Shown here: in pieces, positions 11,791 to 21,021 of the stretch
How the letters are laid out: each line of letters opens with the position of its first letter
Numbering within the stretch: the stretch's first letter is position 1
From: CAYNEO01 sp964396245
Lineage (GTDB): Bacteria > Zixibacteria > MSB-5A5 > GN15 > FEB-12
DNA: 64,000 nt
Direction: 5' to 3'
Assembly: GCA_964396245.1 (NCBI GenBank)
Contig: CAYNEO010000009.1
Location: 28,683-92,682 of the forward strand
Program-made: the position numbers and the translations under genes
Notes under the pieces: generated by a model
Seen by the model: the letters and a program-made list of their open reading frames with translations, nothing else
Told to the model about the DNA's origin: nothing
Database searches by the model: none

Positions 11791-12642
11791 ATGCGTCTTA
11801 AGGGCATTATTGCGCTGGCCGTTGCTCTGTTATTTATGTCCAGCCTGGCTGTCCAGGCTCAGGAAACAGAGCAGGACATCGTTAACAAGTATCTTCAGAA
11901 GATGGAAAAGGAACACGCCAAGAAACTCGGCTGGGCCTCTTTCACCTTCTCATTCAACCGGATCAACCGCAACAACGACTATAACAGTTTCGCCACTCAC
12001 GTATCCAGTGATTTGTCCGGAACGGACATGACCTGGCTTGACAACGCCAAGGGACTGGGCGCCGAATTCGGTGTGATTTTCAAGAACCGTTTTGCGTGGT
12101 CGCTGGGTGGCGAGTACTGGCTGAAGTTCGGACAGACGATGAGCGGGACGTACACGTACCAGCCGTCGCTCAGCACAGCCGTGCAGGTAGTCGACCCTTC
12201 ATCGGAAATTACGGTGTTTGGCGTTTACACCGGCTTTCAGTATTACCTGCTGAACCCTCCTGACAATGAAAGACAACTGACTTCGCTGGCGCTGAAGGCC
12301 GTCACGACAGTCGGCTACTATGGCGTCAGCTGGGATCTGTGGCAGCAGTTCGAGAACCTGAACCTCTCCACCTCTCTGCCTGAAGGCGAGAATATGACGT
12401 TCAAGGGAAGCGCCCCCGGTATTACGATCGGGCTCGGCGCCGACTATCCGCTGAATTTCCACGGTATGGTGTTCGGCGCCGAGGTGCAGTACATGTACCT
12501 GAACTTTAAGAATGTCGCTTGGTATAATGATCAAGATCAGGAGATCGTGGCCAGTTACACCGGCGACGCGGATGGTCGGGTCGATCTTGGCCTGTCAGGG
12601 TTCCGGGCAAAAGTTGAACTGAAGCGGTTCTTCAGCTTGTAG
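11791..12642 (+). CDS. Secreted, probably outer-membrane beta-barrel protein of unknown function
   Basis: The start is the ATG right after a perfect AGGAGG site; longer in-frame extensions upstream run into the nifJ terminator region. The 283-residue product has a clear signal peptide (MRLKGIIALAVALLFMSSLAVQAQ), then alternating aromatic/polar stretches and glycine-rich turns such as GAEFGVIFKNRFAWSLGGEYWLKFGQT and GADYPLNFHGMVFGAEVQYMYLNFKNV. It ends in an amphipathic strand with a late aromatic (FRAKVELKRFFSL), a pattern expected of a small outer-membrane barrel. I recognise no named family. It is monocistronic by position, between a terminator and the PD40 gene. Confidence 0.75.
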   Translation: MRLKGIIALAVALLFMSSLAVQAQETEQDIVNKYLQKMEKEHAKKLGWASFTFSFNRINRNNDYNSFATHVSSDLSGTDMTWLDNAKGLGAEFGVIFKNRFAWSLGGEYWLKFGQTMSGTYTYQPSLSTAVQVVDPSSEITVFGVYTGFQYYLLNPPDNERQLTSLALKAVTTVGYYGVSWDLWQQFENLNLSTSLPEGENMTFKGSAPGITIGLGADYPLNFHGMVFGAEVQYMYLNFKNVAWYNDQDQEIVASYTGDADGRVDLGLSGFRAKVELKRFFSL

Positions 12643-12734
12643 AATCTATTCGAGTCATAATCGGTTGACGGTTGGGCCGGCGGTCTCTATCTTGCATCAA
12701 ATGGTCAGCTAAACCGATAGATGGAGACTCTAGT

Positions 12735-13745
12735 TTGAGACAAGCTATGGTTAAGATTCTCAGCCGCACCGTAATAGTCTTGCTGGTTGTCGGGATGGCA
12801 GTTTCCTGCGCTTTCCCGGCCGACAAATTGCCGGCGGCCAAGGCCGGAGAAATCGGCCAGCCGACCGGCAAAATTGCGTTTGCCCGGGATAAGAACGTCT
12901 GGGTGATGAACGCCGACGGTAACGGCCAGATGTTAGTGACAGAGGTGATGAACACCGACGGGCGGATGAGCTGGGCTCCGGACAACCGGCGAATCATGTT
13001 CACCCGTTCCGGGTCGGTGGATCTCAAGGGCCCCGACATGCTCGGGGGACGTCATAAGGTCTACGATCTGTTTGTCGCCTTCCTGGATTCAGCCGACGCC
13101 AACAATACCCGATTCTGGTATCGAATTACCGATGACCTCGGCAACCGCGATGCACAGTGGCTCAAGAATGATCGGGTCATTTTCTGGAAGGACATGAATG
13201 CCAACCTGGTGAACGCAAGTATGCCGAATTACCAGGTCGCTATCATGGACGACGATGGGTCGAACATTGACCTGTTGCGGAAAGACTGGCAGAATATGTC
13301 CAGCTTCCTCACAGCACCCTCACTCAGCCCGGACAGCCAGCTGGCGTTTGTCTATTTCTCCGGCACGAGTCAGTTGGGACTTGTGGTTATACCCCTCGAC
13401 AAGGCCATGATGCCGACCGACAGTATCAAGGCGCTGGCCGAGAAGAATCGGGGCCTGACCGGTCCGGCGTGGTCGCCGGATGGCAAGTGGCTGGCATATG
13501 TCAGCAGCAGCATGAACAGCCCCGGTTTATTCATTGCCACGCCTGATCTTGCAGAAAGATATCTTGTATTCGAGCCGCCGGTCGGGACTTTTGTTTATCC
13601 GACAGCACCGTCGTTCTCCCCCAACTCCAAGTGGCTCACGTTTGCCACCAGCGACGGCTCGGTGTGGACTTGTGACATTACAGGCAGCAATGCGCGACGA
13701 CTGACCGGGCCCGGCACGGACCAGTTTCCCGCCTGGTCCAAGTGA
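12735..13745 (+). CDS. Exported TolB-like PD40 beta-propeller protein
   Basis: The product has repeated PD40/WD40-like blades: WAPDNRRIMFTRSG, PSLSPDSQLAFVYFSG, PAWSPDGKWLAYVSSS and PSFSPNSKWLTFATSDGSVW. Such propellers bind peptides or proteins in the periplasm, as in TolB. The N-terminus is a signal sequence ending AVSC, close to a lipobox, so it may be a lipoprotein. I start at the TTG at 12735 because GGAG lies eight bases upstream; the ATG at 12747 in the same frame is the alternative and lacks a ribosome site. No Tol-Pal genes are adjacent, so it should not be called tolB. A bidirectional terminator separates it from pepA. Confidence 0.78.
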   Translation: MRQAMVKILSRTVIVLLVVGMAVSCAFPADKLPAAKAGEIGQPTGKIAFARDKNVWVMNADGNGQMLVTEVMNTDGRMSWAPDNRRIMFTRSGSVDLKGPDMLGGRHKVYDLFVAFLDSADANNTRFWYRITDDLGNRDAQWLKNDRVIFWKDMNANLVNASMPNYQVAIMDDDGSNIDLLRKDWQNMSSFLTAPSLSPDSQLAFVYFSGTSQLGLVVIPLDKAMMPTDSIKALAEKNRGLTGPAWSPDGKWLAYVSSSMNSPGLFIATPDLAERYLVFEPPVGTFVYPTAPSFSPNSKWLTFATSDGSVWTCDITGSNARRLTGPGTDQFPAWSK

Positions 13746-13771
13746 CCGCATAAATTGCCACAGCAAAAAAC

Positions 13772-13801
13772 AAAAAGCCGGATGATACCATCCGGCTTTT
13801 T
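13772..13801. terminator. Bidirectional terminator between convergent genes
   Basis: A GCCGGAT/ATCCGGC stem is flanked by five A on one side and five T on the other, so it can end transcripts from both the PD40 gene (plus) and pepA (minus). Confidence 0.88.
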
Positions 13802-13829
13802 CCGTGCTCGTTTCTTTATCATCCGTGCT

Positions 13830-15323
13830 TCACAGTTTCTTCCAGTTGGATAGCAGTTCGGTCAGCAGGCGAACGCCGAATCCTGATGCGCCTTTAGGAA
13901 TATACGGTTTGCCCTTGGGCTCAAGGTCCACTGAGGCTATGTCAATGTGCGCCCAGGGCCACTCGCCGATGAAATTCTCCAAGAAGGCCGCAGCGGCGGC
14001 GGTCCCGGCGGGACGACCGCCCGAGTTGACCAGATCGGCAATCTCGGATTTCATCTGGTCGCGCTGATCGTCCCAGATAGGCAACGGCCATACTCTTTCG
14101 GCCGTGGACGCCGAAGCCTCGCGTATTCTGTCGAGCAGCGATTCATTGTTGCCCAGAATGGGAGCGCCGGCATATCCCAGGATGTACAGGGCGGCCCCGG
14201 TGAGAGTGGCAATATCAATCACCGCCTGCGGATCAAACTTATTGGCGTAGTCGAGAGCATCGGCAAGGATAAGCCGTCCTTCGGCGTCGGTGTTGATGAT
14301 CTCGACTGTTTTACCTTTGCGCGACCTGATGATGTCTCCCGGTCTCGTGGCGTGGCCGGAGGGCATGTTTTCGCAGGTCGGGACCAGGCCGACAATGTTC
14401 CGGTTTATGCCAAGGCGGGCGGCCGTGACAACCGTGCCGACAACAACAGCGGAACCGGCCATGTCCTGTTTCATTTCGTGCATGTTGGCACCGGGCTTGA
14501 GCGATATCCCGCCACTGTCAAAGGTGATTCCTTTGCCGACCAGAACAATCGGTTTCTGATTTTCCGGTCCGCCTTTGTAGGTCAGGATAATGAATCGCGG
14601 CGGTTCGGCCGAACCACGAGTCACCGAAAGGAACGCTCCCATCTTCTCGCGCTTTATGGCGGCTTCGTCCAGAACGCGGCAGTCGAAGCCGTACTGTTTG
14701 GCCAATTCTTTGGCTTTCTCGGCATAGAGAGTCGGCGTGAGGTCATTGGAGGGCGTCGCTGCCAGCTTACGCACCAGCATCTGACCCTCCGCAATTACCG
14801 TACCCCGTGAGACAGCTTTCTCCATGCGTCCCACAACCGCTTTATTGTCGCTGATGAAAATCAATTCATCGAGACGACGGTCATCTCTGGCGTTTTCGCC
14901 GGTCTTGTATTCGAGCATCTGGTAGCCGCCGAGCAGGTAGCCCTCGACTGCGGCCTGGAAATTTTCCGGCTTCTCGAATGAAGCGAAACTTATCGCTGCT
15001 TTTGACGCACTGGTCAGCGGCCGATACCGACCGGCCCTGCCCATGGCTCGACGAAAGCTGTCGGCATCGACTCTGTCTTGTTCACCGAGTCCAAGCAGGA
15101 TAACCCGACCGACCCGGTATCCGACGGGGCGGTAGAAGGTAGTCATTTCTCCTTCTTTGCCGGAGAACTCTTCGGTTTGAAGCACCTTGGACACTGCCCC
15201 GTTGGTGGCCTCGTCGAGAGAGCGGAGCACTTTGTCGGTGACCTTGTCGAATTTCGCCACGAAACAGATGAGCGCATCAGCCTTCACCGACTGAGGGATA
15301 TCTTTCGCAAATGTAGTTTTCAT
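13830..15323 (-). CDS. pepA: Leucyl (cytosol) aminopeptidase, M17
   Basis: A 497-residue M17 metallopeptidase that removes N-terminal residues from peptides in the cytoplasm. The catalytic domain shows the metal-binding and active-site segments VGKGITFDSGGISLKPGANM, MKQDMAGSAVVVGTV and the family signature NTDAEGRLILADAL. The N-terminal macro-like domain occupies about residues 1-160. Length is normal. The ATG is preceded by GGGAGA. It is convergent with the PD40 gene and heads no visible operon; aroC lies 104 bases upstream. Confidence 0.95.
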   Translation of the reverse strand: MKTTFAKDIPQSVKADALICFVAKFDKVTDKVLRSLDEATNGAVSKVLQTEEFSGKEGEMTTFYRPVGYRVGRVILLGLGEQDRVDADSFRRAMGRAGRYRPLTSASKAAISFASFEKPENFQAAVEGYLLGGYQMLEYKTGENARDDRRLDELIFISDNKAVVGRMEKAVSRGTVIAEGQMLVRKLAATPSNDLTPTLYAEKAKELAKQYGFDCRVLDEAAIKREKMGAFLSVTRGSAEPPRFIILTYKGGPENQKPIVLVGKGITFDSGGISLKPGANMHEMKQDMAGSAVVVGTVVTAARLGINRNIVGLVPTCENMPSGHATRPGDIIRSRKGKTVEIINTDAEGRLILADALDYANKFDPQAVIDIATLTGAALYILGYAGAPILGNNESLLDRIREASASTAERVWPLPIWDDQRDQMKSEIADLVNSGGRPAGTAAAAAFLENFIGEWPWAHIDIASVDLEPKGKPYIPKGASGFGVRLLTELLSNWKKL

Positions 15324-15427
15324 GCAATTCTCCCTGGGTTGGTATTTTGCTAAACCTATGCCTTAAGAGGCGGCAAGGCAAGAGATTTCAGCGGTTGAAA
15401 CGGCTGTCTGAGATACGCTGACGCGAC

Positions 15428-16627
15428 TTAGTACTCGGCGTCAAGGAAGGCGCGGTAATTGCGTTCGGTCTCCTCGATATTGTCGGAGCCGAACTTGTCA
15501 AGGAAGGCCTCGGTGAGAACGAGAGACGCCATCGCTTCCGTGATTACGGCAACGGCGGGGACGACGCAGTTATCAGTGCGTTCGACCATAGCCTCAGCTT
15601 TCTTCCTGGTCAGGACGTCGACGGTTTGCAGCGGCTTGTTCAGGGTAGAAATCGGCTTACAGGCGATATGCATCACGACATCTTCGCCATTGGTGATGCC
15701 ACCTTCAAGTCCGCCGGCATTGTTGGTCTTGCGATAGAACTTCTTCTTCGCCGGGTCGCCGTCAGGATCATAAAGGATCTCGTCGTGAACTTCGGAACCG
15801 AGTCGTTGGGCAGACTCGAAACCGAGACCGATCTCCACACCTTTCACCGACGGAATGGACATCATTGCAGCCGCCAGCCTGCCGTCGAGTTTCTGATATC
15901 CCTGGGAGAGACTGCCCAGCCCGATTGGCAGACCGCGTACGATGAGTTCCACCACACCGCCCAGAGAATCACGCTTCTTTTTCGCAGCGCGAATAGCCTC
16001 GATCATTTTCTCTTCGGCCGGGGCATGAATGCAGCGTACGGCCGAGTTCTCAGCCGCCTCGGCGATAGCAGCGAGATCAGAAAGATTGGAGCGTTTCTTT
16101 AGACTGACATCCCCTATTCTCACGACATGGGAGGCGAGCTGAACGTTGAAATGCGCGAGGATTTGACGGGTTATCGCCCCAAGTGCGACCCGGGCCGCTG
16201 TTTCCCTCGCGGAAGCGCGCTCGAGGACATTGCGCAGATCGTGATGATTCCATTTTACGCCTCCCGGGAGGTCGGCGTGTCCGGGTCTGGGATGCGTGGT
16301 TTCCTTAGCCAATCGTTGCTGTTTGATCCCGAGCTTTTTAGGGACTGGTTCAAAAGGATCCATAATTTGTGACCAGTTCGGCCAGTCTTTATTCGTGATA
16401 ACGAGCGCTACCGGTCCTCCCATCGTGTACCCGTTGCGCACGCCCCCGACGATTTGTGCCGTGTCGGATTCGATTTTCATCCGACCTCCGCGGCCGTAGC
16501 CTTTCTGACGGCGGGCAAGCTGGAAGTTGATCTGATCGAGATCGAGGGGAAATCCGGCCGGAAGACCGTCGATGATGGCGGTCAGCTGTGGACCATGCGA
16601 TTCACCGGCAGTGAGATATTGCAGCAT
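15428..16627 (-). CDS. aroC: Chorismate synthase
   Basis: The enzyme forms chorismate from 5-enolpyruvylshikimate-3-phosphate with reduced FMN, the last common step of aromatic amino acid synthesis. The 399-residue sequence opens with LTAGESHGPQLTAIIDGLPAGF and carries the further signatures GYGRGGRMKIESD, HADLPGGVKWNHHDLRNVLERASARETA and NAGGLEGGITNGEDV with the later KPISTLNKPL. It is slightly longer than the commonest bacterial form but has no interrupted motif. Other aro genes are not in the window. Confidence 0.96.
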   Translation of the reverse strand: MLQYLTAGESHGPQLTAIIDGLPAGFPLDLDQINFQLARRQKGYGRGGRMKIESDTAQIVGGVRNGYTMGGPVALVITNKDWPNWSQIMDPFEPVPKKLGIKQQRLAKETTHPRPGHADLPGGVKWNHHDLRNVLERASARETAARVALGAITRQILAHFNVQLASHVVRIGDVSLKKRSNLSDLAAIAEAAENSAVRCIHAPAEEKMIEAIRAAKKKRDSLGGVVELIVRGLPIGLGSLSQGYQKLDGRLAAAMMSIPSVKGVEIGLGFESAQRLGSEVHDEILYDPDGDPAKKKFYRKTNNAGGLEGGITNGEDVVMHIACKPISTLNKPLQTVDVLTRKKAEAMVERTDNCVVPAVAVITEAMASLVLTEAFLDKFGSDNIEETERNYRAFLDAEY

Positions 16628-16677
16628 GACGCAAAGGTACGGAAAAGGACCGTCGCGGTCAATGTCCTTTCGACCGC

Positions 16678-18003
16678 TTAGATTGGCTCGGTTGCCTCCA
16701 CCGGCAGCACCAGACCGGACTCGGTCCCCAGTTTCTCCATACGCTTGGTAATACGATCGTCGAGCTTCATGGCCTGCGACATGGTATAGAACTCGATATC
16801 GTCGATCGGCGAAATCTCTTTCATTTCGGCCAGAACGGCGGCAATCTTCCAGATGGCCTGTTCCATGAGATCGAGGCTCTGCGGCAGTCGCATACGCAAC
16901 TTGTCGACTTCGTCGGTCGCATTGAGCTTGCGAATCATCTGAACACGTCCGTAGATGACCATGGTGGCATTGTTGAGATAATGCGAAAGCGTAGCGAGAG
17001 CTATGTTTTTCGATTCGACGGCGCCCTTCGACCGCTCCTCGTGAAGCAGACGGCTGCTGAGTTCCTGACGTTCCTTGAAGAGGTTCTCTATCATCAGGTA
17101 GGTTCGCCAGATCTCTTTGTTGGCCCGGATGAGCATCTCCTCGATGTTACCGATGTCGATGCCCAGGTATTTGGCCACGTTTACTGTTTCGGCCAGAAGC
17201 GAGCTGGAGATTTCATCGACCTGTTCCTTGGTCAAGTTGAGGAGTTCCGTCAGACGGCTGATCTTGTTAAGACGTTCCTCGAGGTCGTTGACATAGGTAA
17301 TAGCCTGGTTGTGGGACAAAAGACTTGCGAGCCGGATAATGTTTGTAAACTGGCTGTCATCGCGAACCGGCTGGAAAAAGCCGTGATCGCGAATGGCGAC
17401 AGCGATATGCTCGGGCAGTCGCCATTTGCTCGCGAGGTGATACCCGACTTCGGCGTGGTCGATACCGAAGACCTGTATTTCAGCATCGGTAAGGTGCTGA
17501 GCCTTGACCTTCTTCTCGACGATCTTCCGGTACTCCTTCGGGTAATGGTCGAGAAAGAAGAGGATGCCGATGTCGTGCAGCAGACCGCCGATGAACGCTT
17601 CTTCGGGCGCTTTGAAGCCGGCGGCCTTGGCGATTTTCTCGGCAGCGGCGGCAACGGTAAAGATGGTGGTGAAGAACGTCCGGGTATCGATGCCGGATAT
17701 TCGCTCCACACGCTCCGGGTTCAGGATGGATGACGACAGGGCCAGGCATTTGACCGTCGTAACGCCGAGCAGGACGACCGCCTGGTGGACCGTTCGAATC
17801 TCCGCGAATCTATGATAGTATGTCGAATTGGCCATCTTCAAGATGCGGCTGGTAAGGGAAGGGTCCTTGAGCACAATTTGAGACAGCATTTCGGCGGAGA
17901 AATTCGGTTTTTCCATCTCGGTAAGGAGTTCGGAGATAGCCTGAGGAAGAGACATAAGATCGTTGCTTCCCCGGATGTGCTCAATAATCGATAGTTTGTC
18001 CAT
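16678..18003 (-). CDS. HDOD-domain signalling protein with a C-terminal histidine-phosphotransfer-like helix region
   Basis: Residues 1 to about 215 form an HDOD domain (SLPQAISELLTEMEKPNFSA, IVLKDPSLTSRILKMANS, GGLLHDIGILFFLDHYP), a non-enzymatic relative of HD phosphohydrolases found in signalling proteins. A coiled stretch (about 285-330) leads to ALATLSHYLNNATMVIYGRV. This resembles the dimerisation/phosphoacceptor helix of histidine kinases with H341 in the right place, followed by a second long helix. No ATP-binding kinase domain follows: the protein ends at 441. The gene lies 90 bases downstream of the large GAF/receiver protein on the same strand, suggesting a joint role. The phosphotransfer function is inference. 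Confidence 0.8.
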   Translation of the reverse strand: MDKLSIIEHIRGSNDLMSLPQAISELLTEMEKPNFSAEMLSQIVLKDPSLTSRILKMANSTYYHRFAEIRTVHQAVVLLGVTTVKCLALSSSILNPERVERISGIDTRTFFTTIFTVAAAAEKIAKAAGFKAPEEAFIGGLLHDIGILFFLDHYPKEYRKIVEKKVKAQHLTDAEIQVFGIDHAEVGYHLASKWRLPEHIAVAIRDHGFFQPVRDDSQFTNIIRLASLLSHNQAITYVNDLEERLNKISRLTELLNLTKEQVDEISSSLLAETVNVAKYLGIDIGNIEEMLIRANKEIWRTYLMIENLFKERQELSSRLLHEERSKGAVESKNIALATLSHYLNNATMVIYGRVQMIRKLNATDEVDKLRMRLPQSLDLMEQAIWKIAAVLAEMKEISPIDDIEFYTMSQAMKLDDRITKRMEKLGTESGLVLPVEATEPI

Positions 18004-18093
18004 GCGGTTCCTGTGTAACGTAAGTGGGCTTTATAGTCATTTATCGGCCGGATCCGCGGAAAAATTGACGGCCTGAAGAGACGAAAAGCAGGG

Positions 18094-21021
18094 TTATTTG
18101 CGTGGCACGGAAGCGGCTTGCACGAGTGACGTAAGTTGTTCAATCCTAAAGGGTTTGTAGAGGATGTCGGTGATCCCAGCAGAGGAGATTTCCTGCGGAT
18201 CGAGCGTCCGCTCCCAGCCGGTTACCAGAATGATGGGGGTGTTTTCATCGCGCCTTCGGATTTCTCTGGCAACGGCCAATCCGGACATACCCGGCATAGC
18301 GAGGTCTGTAAGTATGATATCGAATTGCGAGGCGGAGGCCAATCGAACACCTTCCTCCCCTGAGGAAGCGGTCTCGACGTAGTAGCCCATCGACTGGCCC
18401 ATGGCGGAAATCAGGTCGAGAATTATGGCTTCGTCGTCAATAGCAAGGACTCGAACGATCGGTCTTTCAGGCGATCGGTCTGTCTGAACGGCGGTGCCCT
18501 TGAGCGGGAACTTGAAAGACAGATACGCCGGACTTCCGGCGGTACGATCTATGGTGAAATATCCGGAGCCGTTGGATAGCTGCTTGAGGTACATCTCGGC
18601 TGAATGATCTTCGGCGGCACGGGCGAAATCGACGTATTCACCAAAGGTGGCCACCGGCCTGACCGGCGGGAAGTTTTTCCGGTGGCGGCAGATATCGAGG
18701 TAGACGAAATCATCCGTCTGGTAAGTGGAGATCGTTATGACGTCCTCCTCGGTCACCATGGCCGAAAAGCGGTTGACGACAGACTCAAAGAGGTCCTTGA
18801 TCTGATGGCCGGCGAGTTGAGTGTGTCCGACTTCCTGCAAATCGAGAGTTATGGCGCGCGGCCGGCCGCCGGTCATGTACAATTCGCCGGAAATGTGTAC
18901 GTGTTCAAGGACGCTGCGGATAGTCTCGTTGAGATTGTCATCCGGCTCTTGTCTCGCGGGTTCCGTTGGGGATTCTCCCGGTACGGCGTCTCCCGCGGAC
19001 TTCTTCACGAGCTCACCGGCTTTTTCCGCCTCGTCTAATATGCGGGTGATGTACTCTCTCACTTCGGAGGACAGCCCCTGATCGCGGGACGCCAACTCGG
19101 CATGACCCACAATGCCGGATAGAAAATTGTTCAATTGGTTGACTGTGGTCGCGGCGAACGACCGGGTTTCCTGAGCCTCCGGTCGCGGTTGCTCCTGTAG
19201 TCTGCCGATGACCTGACGTAATGAATACAGGCCGGTGGCCAGTTTGAGCAGACGTTCCCACTCGCCTCTCTCCGCCTCATCCATGCTGTACATCAATATC
19301 ATCGCCACACCGGTGACCCGGTCAAGCCGGGCGATTGGACAGTATGCCACAAAGGATGGAGTTCCACGCTCTCCGAGAAAGCCCAGCAGGGTTGCCCTGG
19401 TACTGTCTTCGTAGCGTTCCAGGTGTTTTGTGACATTGGCCCGACCGAACACAAAGCTGACATCGCCGGTCGCCGCCGCCTGACCGAGCCCTCCCTCCCC
19501 TGCTGCAACACGGAAATCGTCAGGCATATTGCCATCGGTGTGGATCGAACTGACCGCCTGAAGGGCACCACTTCCCTCGACAGAAAAAGTAATTGCTGCC
19601 GATGTTCCGGGCAGGATATCGGCAAGATGGCGAATGAATCCGGAAGGCTCCGACATGATCTCGCGGTGTCGATCGAACTGGAGCAGCTCCAGCACCTTGT
19701 CGAAACCGAGTCGTCGCGTCATGGCGAGGCGGTTTGTCTCCGTTCGCGCAAGGAGCAGCGAGGCAAGCCGCGTGAAAATCTCAAGCGTTTTCAGGTGGTG
19801 GTCGTCGATCTTGTAGACAGAGTCTCTCCGGCACAGCAGTGCCGCTCGTCCGTTCTCCCAGCTAAACGGCACGATGAGACTGGAACGGACCACGCGGGGG
19901 CGACCATCATCGTCGGTCCCCTCCTGGTTGATGATCAATGGCTTTTCACGGTCGATGGCATCGATCAGCGCGGTCTTGTAACTCTCCGACAGGTCGAACA
20001 GTGGTTCGCTGCCGCCAAACATTTGCAGCGAGCCTTGCTTGAGACCGTAGAGGTGAACAGAGTCGCTCGAGATCAACCCGACCAGGGCGCGGCAGAACCC
20101 GGGAACAGCATCGCGCTCGGCAAATGCTGCTGATGCTGCAATCACACGATTCGAGAGTTCTGTCTGCGCCTGCTCATACTTCTCGACCTCGGCATGTGAC
20201 AGTGACACCTCGCGTGCCAAACGGGCGGATTTGATTTTCTCCGCCAGCCATTCCGCGACCGGAGCCAGAAAGCGAATATCCGAGCGGCGATAGAATTTCT
20301 CATCCTCGGAAAAGAGCAGAATGCCGCCGATTTTTTCCATCCCGGAGATCAGCGGCAGCACCATCGCGGAACGAAAGCGGGACTCGACAGGTCGACCGTC
20401 GCGGCTGACGAATGTGAACTCGTCGGTGATCATCGGGTCGCCGAGCTCGACCGACTGGCTGACAATATTCCGTTCCAGCGGGTAGTATTCAAGATAGGCG
20501 ATCTCCTGCTTGTTCAGACCGGACGATGACGTCAGGATGAACTGGCGTCGCTTGCGGTTAACCAGGAAAATCGCGCCGGCGCTCCCCGGAAGCTGATATA
20601 CGATTTCCTTGAGAGCAATCGTAAGCAGTTCGAGAATCGGGTACGGTTCGCGGGAATCATGCTGGAGATTTTCAAGAATCGACAGCTTGCCTTCGCGTAC
20701 ATCGATATCTTCCCGTTTCTCCTGCCAGAAATCTGCGTAAAATGCTATGCCGGAGACGGCGAGAAAGGCGCCAATAAGCACGAGCACATATTGGATAGAG
20801 TCGATGGCGGTATAGGCCGAAGGAACAAACCAGTCTTCGTAGCCGGGGCTCAGTCGCACCCACTGCCAGAGTGAAGCAACCAATACGATAATCGCCCCGA
20901 CAAGGAAGAGATACCGCCCCCCGACCTGGCTGCTGCTGAACAGGCGCATCCGGGCAATGAGAAATATGGCAAAAACGAGGACGATGAGAGGCGTTATGAT
21001 ATTCGGCAGACTGGCCACCAT
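18094..21021 (-). CDS. Membrane signalling protein: TM segments, GAF domains, degenerate histidine-kinase core, receiver domain
   Basis: The 975-residue protein starts with three membrane segments (residues about 6-105). Two or three GAF-type sensor regions follow (for example ELLTIALKEIVYQLPGSAGAIFLVNRKRRQF and FVSRDGRPVESRFRSAMVLPLISG). A dimerisation helix FAATTVNQLNNFLSGIVGHAEL aligns with the kinase H-box, but asparagine 628 replaces the phosphoacceptor histidine. The region after it lacks clear N and G boxes of an ATPase domain. The C-terminus is a full receiver domain (DD near the start, D906 in LTDLAMPG, T in ILVTGW, K in YKPF). Its ATG overlaps the miaB stop (TGATG), so translation may be coupled. 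Confidence 0.82.
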   Translation of the reverse strand: MVASLPNIITPLIVLVFAIFLIARMRLFSSSQVGGRYLFLVGAIIVLVASLWQWVRLSPGYEDWFVPSAYTAIDSIQYVLVLIGAFLAVSGIAFYADFWQEKREDIDVREGKLSILENLQHDSREPYPILELLTIALKEIVYQLPGSAGAIFLVNRKRRQFILTSSSGLNKQEIAYLEYYPLERNIVSQSVELGDPMITDEFTFVSRDGRPVESRFRSAMVLPLISGMEKIGGILLFSEDEKFYRRSDIRFLAPVAEWLAEKIKSARLAREVSLSHAEVEKYEQAQTELSNRVIAASAAFAERDAVPGFCRALVGLISSDSVHLYGLKQGSLQMFGGSEPLFDLSESYKTALIDAIDREKPLIINQEGTDDDGRPRVVRSSLIVPFSWENGRAALLCRRDSVYKIDDHHLKTLEIFTRLASLLLARTETNRLAMTRRLGFDKVLELLQFDRHREIMSEPSGFIRHLADILPGTSAAITFSVEGSGALQAVSSIHTDGNMPDDFRVAAGEGGLGQAAATGDVSFVFGRANVTKHLERYEDSTRATLLGFLGERGTPSFVAYCPIARLDRVTGVAMILMYSMDEAERGEWERLLKLATGLYSLRQVIGRLQEQPRPEAQETRSFAATTVNQLNNFLSGIVGHAELASRDQGLSSEVREYITRILDEAEKAGELVKKSAGDAVPGESPTEPARQEPDDNLNETIRSVLEHVHISGELYMTGGRPRAITLDLQEVGHTQLAGHQIKDLFESVVNRFSAMVTEEDVITISTYQTDDFVYLDICRHRKNFPPVRPVATFGEYVDFARAAEDHSAEMYLKQLSNGSGYFTIDRTAGSPAYLSFKFPLKGTAVQTDRSPERPIVRVLAIDDEAIILDLISAMGQSMGYYVETASSGEEGVRLASASQFDIILTDLAMPGMSGLAVAREIRRRDENTPIILVTGWERTLDPQEISSAGITDILYKPFRIEQLTSLVQAASVPRK

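Noticed and set aside
13947..14810. 287-codon plus-strand frame over pepA
   Set aside because: Antisense to conserved M17 motifs; a by-product of codon bias.
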